Source: JAYZVT01 sp050248375 (GTDB taxonomy: Bacteria; Pseudomonadota; Alphaproteobacteria; Rhizobiales; Methyloligellaceae). From it: a stretch of 6,659 nt of DNA. Below, in pieces: positions 1 through 6,559 of this stretch (positions are counted from its first letter, which is position 1; each line of letters begins with the position of its first letter). Position numbers and translations under genes: made by a program. Below the pieces are notes generated by a model. That model was not told the DNA's origin and ran no database searches. It saw nothing but the letters and a program-made list of their open reading frames with translations. Location of the stretch: NCBI GenBank assembly GCA_050248375.1, contig JBFWSL010000206.1, positions 1 through 6,659 on the forward strand, written 5' to 3'.

Positions 1-611
1 AGCTGTCGCCCGAGATGCTCGAGAGCCGCGTGCTGCGCATACGCAGCGCCGTGCAGATCATGTCGGCGCTGATGGAGAGCACGCTGTCCGCGGCGAGTAT
101 GGATTCAGGCCGCATGCAGCTTTCGGTGCGCGACTGCGACCTGCGCGAACTGGTGAAGGCGGTATGCCGCCGGCAGATCGACATCGGTACGGGGCATGCT
201 GTCCTTATGGATGTGAACGGCCTGCCGGAAAGGATCAGGGGCGACGAGACGGCGCTCGGGCAGGTGTTCACCAACCTGCTGTCCAACGCCATCAAATATT
301 CGCCCGACGCCAAGGAAATCTCCGTGCGCGGCTGGTCCGAGGACGGCATGGCCTGTATCAGCGTCACCGACAAGGGGCTTGGCATCGACGAAGAGGACAT
401 GCCGCAGATGTTCACGCGCTTCTTCCGCGCCAGGACATCCACGGGCATTCCCGGCACGGGCATCGGGCTCAGCATCGTCAAGATGCTGGTGGAGATGCAT
501 GGCGGCACCATCACTGTCGAGAGCAAGAAGGGCGAGGGCAGTTGCTTTACGGTGCGCCTGCCCGTGGACGGGCCCGGGTCGGCCCGCGACGGCGAGCACA
601 GGGCGGCCTGA
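1..611 (+). CDS. Sensor histidine kinase, C-terminal part (5' end outside window)
   Basis: This is the ATP-binding half of a two-component sensor kinase; the reading frame is already open at base 3 and the stop is at 609-611. Numbering from the methionine at base 15, the N-box lies around residues 87-97 (NLLSNAIKYSP), the G1 box at 119-125 (DKGLGID), the F-box at 133-138 (FTRFFR), the G2 box at 147-152 (GTGIGL) and a final glycine turn near 173-175. The helix before it (residues about 1-35) looks like the second helix of a HisKA dimerisation domain, so the phospho-accepting histidine and any sensor domain lie upstream of the window. The methionine at 15 is therefore internal, not the start. 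It should phosphorylate the response regulator encoded 16 bases downstream, by operon logic. The input signal cannot be inferred. Family assignment is sure; the specific kinase is not recognised. Confidence 0.93.
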   Translation, partial: LSPEMLESRVLRIRSAVQIMSALMESTLSAASMDSGRMQLSVRDCDLRELVKAVCRRQIDIGTGHAVLMDVNGLPERIRGDETALGQVFTNLLSNAIKYSPDAKEISVRGWSEDGMACISVTDKGLGIDEEDMPQMFTRFFRARTSTGIPGTGIGLSIVKMLVEMHGGTITVESKKGEGSCFTVRLPVDGPGSARDGEHRAA

Positions 612-627
612 GAAGCAGGGCGGGGAC

Positions 628-1080
628 ATGGCGACAATCCTTTGCATCGAGGACGAGCGGAGCCTGCGCGAGGACATCGCGGAAGAGCTGACAGAGGCCG
701 GTTACAAGGTCCTGCAGGCTGCGAACGGGCGCAAGGGACTGGAAATCCTGCTGCGCGACCATCCCGACCTGGTGCTGTGCGACATTTCCATGCCGGTCAT
801 GGACGGGCTGTCGCTGCTCGTGGAGTTGCGCACCAATCACAAGTCCTTCGACCTGATGCCCTTCATCTTCCTGTCGGCCATGCAGGAGCGCAAGGTGATG
901 CTCGATGGCCTGCGGCTCGGCGCGGACGACTATCTGATGAAGCCGGTGGATTACGACGTGCTGCTGCTGAAAGTGGAGACGGCGCTGAAGCGCATGAAAC
1001 GCCTGAAGTTCGAGCAGCTCCACCGCTACAGCTACGCGGTCAGCGAAACCATGGTCGCGGACGACGTGGCCTGGAAATAG
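628..1080 (+). CDS. Single-domain response regulator (CheY-like receiver)
   Basis: A 150-residue protein made of one receiver domain plus a short C-terminal extension. The acidic pair E8/D9, the phospho-acceptor D52 (in the CDISMPVMDG strand-loop), S83 in the position of the conserved Thr/Ser, and K105 followed by proline (LMKPVD) are all present, so it should be phosphorylatable. The receiver ends near residue 121; the remaining 30 residues are charged and probably helical, and no DNA-binding or enzymatic output domain follows. The frame is open further upstream, inside the kinase gene, but the ATG at 628 is the natural start: it lies just after the kinase stop (16-base gap), is preceded by the purine-rich AGGGCGGGG, and begins directly with the first beta strand (ATILCIEDE). 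It is likely co-transcribed with the kinase and acts by protein-protein contact or phosphorelay (inference). The target is unknown. Confidence 0.93.
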   Translation: MATILCIEDERSLREDIAEELTEAGYKVLQAANGRKGLEILLRDHPDLVLCDISMPVMDGLSLLVELRTNHKSFDLMPFIFLSAMQERKVMLDGLRLGADDYLMKPVDYDVLLLKVETALKRMKRLKFEQLHRYSYAVSETMVADDVAWK

Positions 1081-1098
1081 GCCGCCCTCCGCGTATTG

Positions 1099-1557
1099 TC
1101 AGCGGCCGAACCCGCCCGTCTGGCGCAAGGCTTCTCCCACCACCATCGCCGCCGCCGCCGCCACGTTCAGCGATCTCATGCCCGGGCGCAGCGGAATGAG
1201 CAGGCGGGCGTTCGCAGCCTGGCTGACGTCCTCGGGCACCCCGGCGCTCTCGCGGCCGAGCATCAGGATGTCCGTTTCCCGGAAGCTGAACCGGAAATAG
1301 GGCATCCGGGCGCGGGTGGTCAGCAAAACCAGCCGGGCGGACGCCCCGGACCGCCAGCCCTGGAACGCCTCGAAGGAGGAGTGCCTGCGAATATCGGCCT
1401 GTGCGAGATAGTCGAGGCCGGCGCGTTTCAGCCCCCGGTCGGTGGCGTCGAAACCCGCCGGTCCGATGAGGTGCACAGGCACGCCGAGGCAGGCCGCGAG
1501 CCGCAGGATGGTTCCGGTATTCTGGGGAATATCAGGCTGATAGAGCGCTATCTGCAT
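1099..1557 (-). CDS. trmL: tRNA (cytidine/uridine-34-2'-O)-methyltransferase TrmL
   Basis: A 152-residue SPOUT-fold methyltransferase, near the E. coli TrmL length of 157. In that family it transfers a methyl group from S-adenosylmethionine to the ribose 2'-OH of the wobble nucleotide of certain leucine tRNAs. Visible motifs: the N-terminal PQNTGTILRL (residues 11-20) with N13, the RAGLDY stretch at 45-50, the glycine-rich GRESAGVP loop at 101-108 and the knot motif SLNVAAAAA at 129-137. The first two in-frame ATGs lie 13 and 9 codons upstream, but I chose the ATG at 1555-1557 because the family begins right there (MQIALYQPDIPQNTG) and an AAGGA lies about 10 bases before it. The gene converges on the response regulator, with 18 bases between the two stops, and is divergent from petA. 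TrmH-family paralogues acting on other RNAs are the main alternative, but length and motifs favour TrmL. Confidence 0.92.
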   Translation of the reverse strand: MQIALYQPDIPQNTGTILRLAACLGVPVHLIGPAGFDATDRGLKRAGLDYLAQADIRRHSSFEAFQGWRSGASARLVLLTTRARMPYFRFSFRETDILMLGRESAGVPEDVSQAANARLLIPLRPGMRSLNVAAAAAMVVGEALRQTGGFGR

Positions 1558-1632
1558 GGCCGGGCGATCCTTCGGGGCGACCATGGACGCATTCATGCAT
1601 ACTGCTCAAGAAGGAGTGTGGGATGCGCCAAT

Positions 1633-1664
1633 TTGACACTTGCGGACGCTGGACAAGCGCGCTT
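1633..1664 (+). promoter_or_regulatory. Possible petABC promoter/operator: TTGACA and AAGCGCGCTT palindrome
   Basis: A perfect -35 consensus TTGACA lies at 1633-1638. No good -10 hexamer follows at 16-18 bases; that place is taken by the perfect 10-base palindrome AAGCGCGCTT (1655-1664). This would fit a promoter that needs an activator or is covered by a regulator, but it could also be a chance TTGACA. A second weak option is TTGGGT (1665-1670), a 17-base spacer and TCGAAT (1688-1693). The position, 180-210 bases before petA, would leave a long structured leader. Confidence 0.35.
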
Positions 1665-1673
1665 TTGGGTGCA

Positions 1674-1751
1674 AAAAACGGATCGCGTCGAATCCGTCTC
1701 TTGTCGCGGCGGATTCTCTGAGTTTTTGGGGGAAGCGATCCTTTCGATCCG
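1674..1751 (+). promoter_or_regulatory. Nested and competing inverted repeats in the petABC leader
   Basis: An inner hairpin pairs GAATCCG (1690-1696) with CGGATTC (1710-1716); one G-U and one C-G pair extend it to about nine base pairs. It is followed six bases later by T5 (1723-1727), a weak terminator-like arrangement. An outer stem pairs GGATCGC (1680-1686) with GCGATCC (1735-1741). The same left arm can instead pair as CGGATCG (1679-1685) with CGATCCG (1745-1751), and AAAAAC (1674-1679) can pair with GTTTTT (1722-1727). The pairings are seen directly; a role as attenuator, leader structure or binding site is inference. Confidence 0.4.
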
Positions 1752-1830
1752 GTGCGGCTGCGGTGCCTTTCGAGCGCCGCGCATGCAGACCGGTATCGGC
1801 TTGCGAGGCTCCCCCGAGCCTTGGTCCGTG

Positions 1831-1836
1831 AGGAGG
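1831..1836 (+). promoter_or_regulatory. Ribosome binding site of petA (decides the GTG start)
   Basis: A perfect AGGAGG with nine bases to the GTG at 1846. An earlier in-frame GTG at 1828 overlaps this site and so is unlikely to be the start. Confidence 0.85.
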
Positions 1837-1845
1837 AACAGCGCA

Positions 1846-2418
1846 GTGGCCACCAAGACACTGGAACCGACCCGTCGGGATTTCGTCACCATTGCCGCCG
1901 GGTCCTTCGCCGCCATTGGCGGCGCGGCCATGCTCTGGCCCATGATCGACCAGATGAACCCGGACGCCTCGGCTCTTTCGCTGGCCTCCATCGAGGTGGA
2001 CCTGGAGCCAATCCAGGAAGGACAGGCGATCACGGTCATGTGGCGCGGCAAGCCGGTGTTCATCCGTCACCGCACCGCCGCCGAGATCGAGAAGGCCCGC
2101 GCGGTGCAGCCGGGCGATCTGCCCGATCCGGTGGCGCGCAACGACAACATCGATACCAGTGCTCCGGCGACCGATCTGAACCGCGTCGTGGACGGCAAGG
2201 AGAAGTGGCTGGTGCTGGTGGGCATCTGCACCCATCTGGGCTGCATCCCGAAGGGCCAGGGCATCGGTGACGCCCGCGGCGATTACGGCGGATGGTTCTG
2301 CCCGTGCCACGGCTCGCACTACGACACCGCCGGCCGCATCCGCAAGGGTCCCGCGCCGCGCAATCTGGAAGTGCCGCCCTTCGCCTTCCTCTCCGACACC
2401 CGCGTGCGGATCGGTTAG
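1846..2418 (+). CDS. petA: Ubiquinol-cytochrome c reductase Rieske iron-sulfur subunit
   Basis: A 190-residue Rieske protein that passes the first electron from quinol at the Qo site to cytochrome c1, with its head domain in the periplasm. The 2Fe-2S boxes are intact: CTHLGC at 128-133 (ligands C128 and H130) and CPCHGSH at 152-158 (ligands C152 and H155), with C133 and C154 placed for the usual disulfide. The N-terminus carries a twin-arginine motif (TRRDFVT, R10-R11) followed by a hydrophobic stretch to about residue 33. This matches the uncleaved Tat signal-anchor known for bacterial Rieske proteins. The start is the GTG at 1846, because of the AGGAGG at 1831 and because the protein then begins shortly before the Tat motif. 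The frame stays open for another 250 codons upstream, across antisense trmL; I regard that as a high-GC artefact. It is the first gene of petABC, 11 bases from petB. Also called fbcF. Confidence 0.97.
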   Translation: MATKTLEPTRRDFVTIAAGSFAAIGGAAMLWPMIDQMNPDASALSLASIEVDLEPIQEGQAITVMWRGKPVFIRHRTAAEIEKARAVQPGDLPDPVARNDNIDTSAPATDLNRVVDGKEKWLVLVGICTHLGCIPKGQGIGDARGDYGGWFCPCHGSHYDTAGRIRKGPAPRNLEVPPFAFLSDTRVRIG

Positions 2419-2429
2419 GGGGCACGGAC

Positions 2430-3710
2430 ATGGCACACAACTCGACCTATACCCCGACCTCCGCCATCGGACGCTGGTTCGACGACCGCCTGCCGGTCGC
2501 GCGGATGATGCACGGGCAGTTCGTCGATTTCCCGACGCCCCGCAACCTCAACTACCTGTGGACCTTCGGCGGCATCCTGACCTTCTGCCTCGCCATCCAG
2601 ATCGCCACCGGCGTTATCCTGGCGATGCACTACGTTCCCAACGAGAAGCTGGCTTTCGACAGCGTCGAGCACATCATGCGCGACGTGAACTGGGGCTGGC
2701 TGCTGCGCTACGGCCACGCGGTCGGCGCCTCGATGTTCTTCCTCGCCGTCTACATCCACATGTTCCGCGGCATGTACTACGGCTCCTACAAGGCGCCGCG
2801 CGAGGTGCTGTGGATCATCGGCGTGCTGATCTTCCTGGTCATGATGGCGACGGCCTTCATGGGCTACTCGCTGCCGTGGGGCCAGATGAGCTTCTGGGCG
2901 GTGACGGTGATCACCAACCTGTTCTCGTCGCTCGACTCGATCGTCCCGGGGCTCGGAACCGGCATCGTGCAGTGGATCTGGGGCGGCTTCGCGGTCGGCA
3001 ATCCGACGCTCAACCGCCTGTTCAGCCTGCACTACCTGCTGCCCTTCGTGATCGCGGGCCTCGTCATCCTGCACATCTGGGCGCTGCATGTGCCGGGCAA
3101 CAACAACCCCACGGGCGTGAACATCAAGAGCCCGCGAGACGCGCTGCCGTTCCATCCCTACTACACCATCAAGGACGGCTTCGCGCTGGCGCTGTTCGTG
3201 ATCCTGTTCGCGGGCTTCGTGTTCTACGCGCCCAACTATCTCGGGCACACGGACAACTATATCGAGGCCAATCCGCTGGCGACGCCGGCACATATCGTGC
3301 CCGAATGGTATTTCCTGCCCTTCTACGCGATCCTGCGCGCCATTCCCGACAAGCTGTCGGGGGTCATCGCCATGTTCTCGTCGATCGGCCTGCTGGTCCT
3401 GCTGCCCTGGCTCGACACCTCGAAGGTGCGTTCGGGCTCCTACCGGCCGCTGTTCAAGATCTTCTTCTGGATCTTCGTGTTCACCTGCGTCGCGCTCGGT
3501 TACCTGGGCTCGAAGCCGGCGGAGGGGCTGTACGTGATCTTCGCGCGCATCTTCACCGTGATGTATTTCGCGCATCTGCTCGTCGTGCTGCCGCTGCTGG
3601 GACGCTTCGAGAAGACGCTTCCGGTTCCCGGGAGCATCACCGACGCCGTGCTGGGCAAGGGCGGGGGCAAGGCCCCGCGCGCCGCGCCGGCCGCGCCAGA
3701 GAACCGCTAG
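2430..3710 (+). CDS. petB: Cytochrome b subunit of the bc1 complex
   Basis: A 426-residue integral membrane protein carrying both b hemes and the quinone sites of the bc1 complex. Eight hydrophobic helices can be made out. The heme ligands are H96 and H110 in helix B and H201 and H215 in helix D, both pairs 14 apart, as in bc1 rather than b6f (where the second spacing is 15). The Qo-site PEWY motif is at 291-294. It is a full-length fused cytochrome b, not split as in b6f. The C-terminal tail after about residue 395 is glycine-, alanine- and proline-rich (GKGGGKAPRAAPAAPENR) and probably disordered. The ATG at 2430 is chosen because the protein starts with a typical N-terminal region (GRWFDDRLP) and because the petA stop overlaps a purine-rich AGGGGG about seven bases before it. 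The longer open frame upstream lies inside petA. Confidence 0.98.
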   Translation: MAHNSTYTPTSAIGRWFDDRLPVARMMHGQFVDFPTPRNLNYLWTFGGILTFCLAIQIATGVILAMHYVPNEKLAFDSVEHIMRDVNWGWLLRYGHAVGASMFFLAVYIHMFRGMYYGSYKAPREVLWIIGVLIFLVMMATAFMGYSLPWGQMSFWAVTVITNLFSSLDSIVPGLGTGIVQWIWGGFAVGNPTLNRLFSLHYLLPFVIAGLVILHIWALHVPGNNNPTGVNIKSPRDALPFHPYYTIKDGFALALFVILFAGFVFYAPNYLGHTDNYIEANPLATPAHIVPEWYFLPFYAILRAIPDKLSGVIAMFSSIGLLVLLPWLDTSKVRSGSYRPLFKIFFWIFVFTCVALGYLGSKPAEGLYVIFARIFTVMYFAHLLVVLPLLGRFEKTLPVPGSITDAVLGKGGGKAPRAAPAAPENR

Positions 3711-3729
3711 GCAAGGGGAGACAAGGTCA

Positions 3730-4506
3730 ATGAAAAGAGCCGTATCCCTTACCCTCGCCACGTTCGGCCTGCTGGCCGGGCTGTCCCTTCCCGCGGCGGC
3801 GGCCGAGGCGCCCGAGATCGAGAGCCAGTCCTGGTCGTTCGCGCCGCCTTTCGGCATGTTCGACCGCGGCCAGGTTCAGCGCGGCTACAAGGTCTACAAG
3901 GAGGTCTGCGCCTCGTGCCACGGCATGCGGCTGCTGCATTTCCGCAATCTTGGCGAACCGGGCGGGCCGGAATTCTCCGAAGGCGCCGTGAAGGCGCTGG
4001 CCGCCAGCGTGGAAGTGACCGACGGACCCGACGATTCCGGCGAGATGTTCCAGCGGCCGGGCCGGCCCTCCGACGCCTTTCCGTCGCCGTTCACCAACGA
4101 GCAGCAGGCGCGGTCGGCGAACAACGGCGCCTATCCGCCGGACCTGTCGGTCATGGCCAAGGCGCGCCCGGGCGGCCCCGACTATATCTACGCATTGCTG
4201 ACCGGCTACGCCGATGCGCCGGCCGACGTGACGGTGGCGGAGGGCATGCACTACAACAAGGCGTTCCCGGGCCACCAGATCGCCATGGCGCAGCCGATCA
4301 CGGCGGACCAGGTCGAATACACCGACGGCACGCCGGCGACGCTGGAGAATTACGCCCATGACGTCGCGGCCTTCCTGATGTGGGCGGCCGAGCCCAAGCT
4401 GGAGGAGCGCCACAGGGTGGGCATGCGTTTCATGATCTACCTGTTCGTGCTGGCGGGCTTCCTGTTCTTCGCCAAGCGCAGGGTCTGGGCACAGGTCGCG
4501 CACTAG
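3730..4506 (+). CDS. petC: Cytochrome c1 subunit of the bc1 complex
   Basis: A 258-residue periplasmic c-type cytochrome that takes electrons from the Rieske protein and passes them to soluble or membrane-bound cytochrome c. Residues 1-25 form a Sec signal peptide (KR, hydrophobic core, PAAAA before EAPE). The heme-binding CASCH motif is at 60-64 (C60, C63, H64), and the sixth ligand is most likely M186 in HQIAMAQP. The NNGAYPPDLS segment at 131-140 is typical of cytochrome c1. A single C-terminal membrane anchor spans about 232-248, followed by basic KRR. The length is normal for alphaproteobacterial c1. The ATG at 3730 lies 19 bases after petB with AGGGGAG nine bases upstream. It is the last gene of the operon, 23 bases before the terminator hairpin. 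It might have been taken for a generic cytochrome c, but the anchor, length and operon place settle it. Confidence 0.97.
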   Translation: MKRAVSLTLATFGLLAGLSLPAAAAEAPEIESQSWSFAPPFGMFDRGQVQRGYKVYKEVCASCHGMRLLHFRNLGEPGGPEFSEGAVKALAASVEVTDGPDDSGEMFQRPGRPSDAFPSPFTNEQQARSANNGAYPPDLSVMAKARPGGPDYIYALLTGYADAPADVTVAEGMHYNKAFPGHQIAMAQPITADQVEYTDGTPATLENYAHDVAAFLMWAAEPKLEERHRVGMRFMIYLFVLAGFLFFAKRRVWAQVAH

Positions 4507-4529
4507 GCCCGCGCGACATCCGACACGGC

Positions 4530-4556
4530 AAAGGCCCGCCATCCGGCGGGCCTTTT
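4530..4556 (+). terminator. Intrinsic terminator of petABC
   Basis: A perfect 11-base-pair stem (AAAGGCCCGCC at 4530-4540 with GGCGGGCCTTT at 4545-4555), a four-base loop ATCC, and a run TTTT at 4553-4556 followed by CATTT. It sits 23 bases after the petC stop. The A-rich left arm means it could also work in the other direction. Confidence 0.92.
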
Positions 4557-4559
4557 CAT

Positions 4560-4586
4560 TTGGACAGCGGCTGCCCCGCGGATAAG
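4560..4586 (+). promoter_or_regulatory. Possible mtnP promoter
   Basis: TTGGAC at 4560-4565, a 15-base spacer and GATAAG at 4581-4586, starting directly after the petABC terminator and ending 40 bases before the mtnP ATG. A promoter is expected here because the terminator separates mtnP from petABC. The hexamer matches are only moderate and the spacer is short. Confidence 0.35.
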
Positions 4587-4626
4587 TTCGCGCCCGGGCC
4601 GCAGTGGCCGATACCGGAGGAATTCG

Positions 4627-5549
<923 letters not shown>

Positions 5550-5553
<4 letters not shown>

Positions 5554-5768
5554 CCGCCGGTCTTGCGCGAGTGCTGATCCTCGGGGTGGTAGAGCCTGTC
5601 CACCGCCTCGCGCTGCTCGTGCTTCTCCCGGGGCGTGAGCCGGCTGTGACGCCAGCGCATGATGCCGAATATGAGCGCGGCCGCGAGGGCGACGACGAAG
5701 ATCACGTCGATCACGAACCACAGATATCCCCCGAAGCTGCTGCCATCCATCTGGTCCTGCCTGTTCAT
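5550..5768 (-). CDS. Small single-span membrane protein, unknown function
   Basis: A 72-residue protein that I do not recognise. It has a short polar N-terminus (MNRQDQMDGSSFGG), one clear membrane helix at about 15-37 (YLWFVIDVIFVVALAAALIF...), an immediately following basic stretch (RWRHSR, 38-43) and a strongly charged tail (REKHEQREAVDRLYHPED). By the positive-inside rule the tail should be cytoplasmic. There is no cleavable signal, cysteine pair or known motif. The frame is open much further upstream across antisense apt, but that part reads as shadow; the clean membrane helix begins just after the methionine at 5768. A second start at M7 (5750) has GGCAGGA four bases before it and is possible. 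Its stop codon overlaps that of the convergent mtnP (TTAG at 5550-5553). Hydrophobic patterning and correct topology argue that it is real; role unknown. Confidence 0.7.
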
Positions 5769-5883
5769 CGGTGCCGGTTGGCTTGCCGCTATCGCTGTTG
5801 TACCGGGCCGCGGGAAACGGCCATCTCTGGGGATAACCGCCGGAATGGCAATTGGTTTCCGGAAAGTCCGTGCATCGGCCTGC

Positions 5884-5910
5884 TTGGCCCGGTGCGAAAG
5901 AGGCGATAAA
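5884..5910 (+). promoter_or_regulatory. Possible apt promoter
   Basis: TTGGCC at 5884-5889, a 15-base spacer and GATAAA at 5905-5910, ending 38 bases before the apt start. The layout resembles the candidate upstream of mtnP. The rest of the 180 bases between the small gene and apt shows nothing further that I can support. Confidence 0.35.
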
Positions 5911-5936
5911 AGCGCAGCTTCGGCGCCGGCTAACCC

Positions 5937-5942
5937 AGGAGG
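5937..5942 (+). promoter_or_regulatory. Ribosome binding site of apt (supports the GTG start)
   Basis: AGGAGG with six bases to the GTG at 5949, an ideal distance that supports this non-ATG start. No ATG occurs in frame between this site and the conserved protein start. Confidence 0.85.
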
Positions 5943-5948
5943 GGGCAC

Positions 5949-6479
5949 GTGACAGACCTGAAGGATCTCGTTCGCACGATCCCGGACTATCCCAAGAAAG
6001 GGATCATGTTCCGGGACATCACCACGCTTCTCGGCAATGGCGAGGGGCTGAAGGCCTGCATCGAGCGGCTGTCGCAGCCCTACCTCAACCGGAAGATCGA
6101 CGCGGTGGCCGGCATCGAGGCGCGCGGCTTCATCCTCGGCGGCGCAGTGGCGGAGCGCATTGGCTGCGGTTTCGTGCCGATCCGAAAGAAGGGCAAGCTG
6201 CCCTACAAGGCCATCGGCCAGGATTACGAGCTGGAATACGGCACCGACATCATCGAGATCCACGAGGACGCCCTTGCCGAGGGCGAGAAAGTGCTCCTCA
6301 TCGACGACCTGATCGCCACCGGCGGCACGGCGGAAGCGGGCGTGAAGCTGCTGCGCAAGCTGGGCGCGGAAGTGGTCGGCGCGGCCTTCGTCATCGACCT
6401 GCCGGACCTGAAGGGCCGCGAGCGGCTGGAGAAGCTCGGCTTGAAGGTGCACACGCTGATCGAGTTCGAGGGCGAGTGA
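5949..6479 (+). CDS. apt: Adenine phosphoribosyltransferase
   Basis: A 176-residue type I phosphoribosyltransferase that makes AMP and pyrophosphate from adenine and PRPP, in the cytoplasm. E. coli Apt has 183 residues. The N-terminal IPDYPKKGIMFRDIT (11-25) is diagnostic for Apt, followed by the GIEARGF segment (55-61) that contacts the base, the flexible-loop RKKGKLP (79-85) and the PRPP-binding signature VLLIDDLIATGGTA (115-128) with the acidic pair D119-D120. The start is the GTG at 5949 with AGGAGG six bases upstream; translation then begins directly before the conserved IPDYP region. Lying between mtnP and mtnA, it probably recovers the adenine released by MtnP; this is inference from order and chemistry. 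Xanthine or hypoxanthine phosphoribosyltransferases are unlikely given the N-terminal motif. Confidence 0.97.
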   Translation: MTDLKDLVRTIPDYPKKGIMFRDITTLLGNGEGLKACIERLSQPYLNRKIDAVAGIEARGFILGGAVAERIGCGFVPIRKKGKLPYKAIGQDYELEYGTDIIEIHEDALAEGEKVLLIDDLIATGGTAEAGVKLLRKLGAEVVGAAFVIDLPDLKGRERLEKLGLKVHTLIEFEGE

Positions 6480-6504
6480 GGGGAGATGTGCCGCGGCCCG
6501 GCTC

Positions 6505-6525
6505 CCTCTCCCCATAGGGGAGAGG
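6505..6525. repeat. GC-rich palindrome, likely dispersed REP-like element
   Basis: A perfect nine-base-pair inverted repeat CCTCTCCCC (6505-6513) / GGGGAGAGG (6517-6525) with a three-base ATA loop, 25 bases after the apt stop. Palindromes of the CTCTCCCC...GGGGAGAG type are commonly scattered through intergenic DNA of alphaproteobacteria (recalled, not searched here). It lacks a T-run, so it is not a classic terminator, though it could slow polymerase or shield the apt mRNA end. Only one copy lies in this window. Confidence 0.6.
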
Positions 6526-6559
6526 TGATATTCAAGGACGGCATGGTGGGTCCAGGATC

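Larger units (their letters stand above)
1558..1845. other. Divergent intergenic region between trmL and petA
   Basis: These 288 bases hold no gene I can support; the frames open across them are shadows of neighbouring coding frames. The base composition is more A/T-rich than the flanking genes, with an A6 run at 1673-1678 and a T5 run at 1723-1727. It must contain the promoter for petABC and probably one for trmL. Contents are listed separately: a TTGACA element with a nearby palindrome (1633-1664) and nested inverted repeats (1674-1751). Two GANTC sites, targets of the CcrM methyltransferase in many alphaproteobacteria, sit in the two arms of the inner hairpin (1690-1694 and 1712-1716). GANTC also occurs elsewhere in the window, so their placement may be chance. 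Confidence 0.6.

Noticed and set aside
379..627. A longer response regulator starting inside the kinase gene
   Set aside because: The extra 83 residues are an out-of-frame reading of kinase codons; the receiver domain begins exactly at the ATG at 628.
1080..1107. GGCCGC (1080-1085) and GCGGCC (1102-1107) as a terminator between the response regulator and trmL
   Set aside because: The stem is only six base pairs with a 16-base loop and has no T-run on either side; too weak to call.
1096..1845. An open frame that would extend petA upstream by 250 codons
   Set aside because: It runs antisense through trmL and the intergenic region, gives low-complexity Arg/Gly/Pro-rich peptide, and the AGGAGG plus the Tat motif place the petA start at 1846.
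2415..3857. A 480-codon open frame on the minus strand opposite petB
   Set aside because: It is a high-GC shadow: the peptide is His/Arg/Glu/Asp-rich without domain features, and the plus strand encodes an unmistakable cytochrome b.
5769..6515. An upstream extension of the small minus-strand gene across apt
   Set aside because: This part lies opposite apt and looks like shadow sequence; the credible protein begins at 5768, or at 5750, just before its membrane helix.
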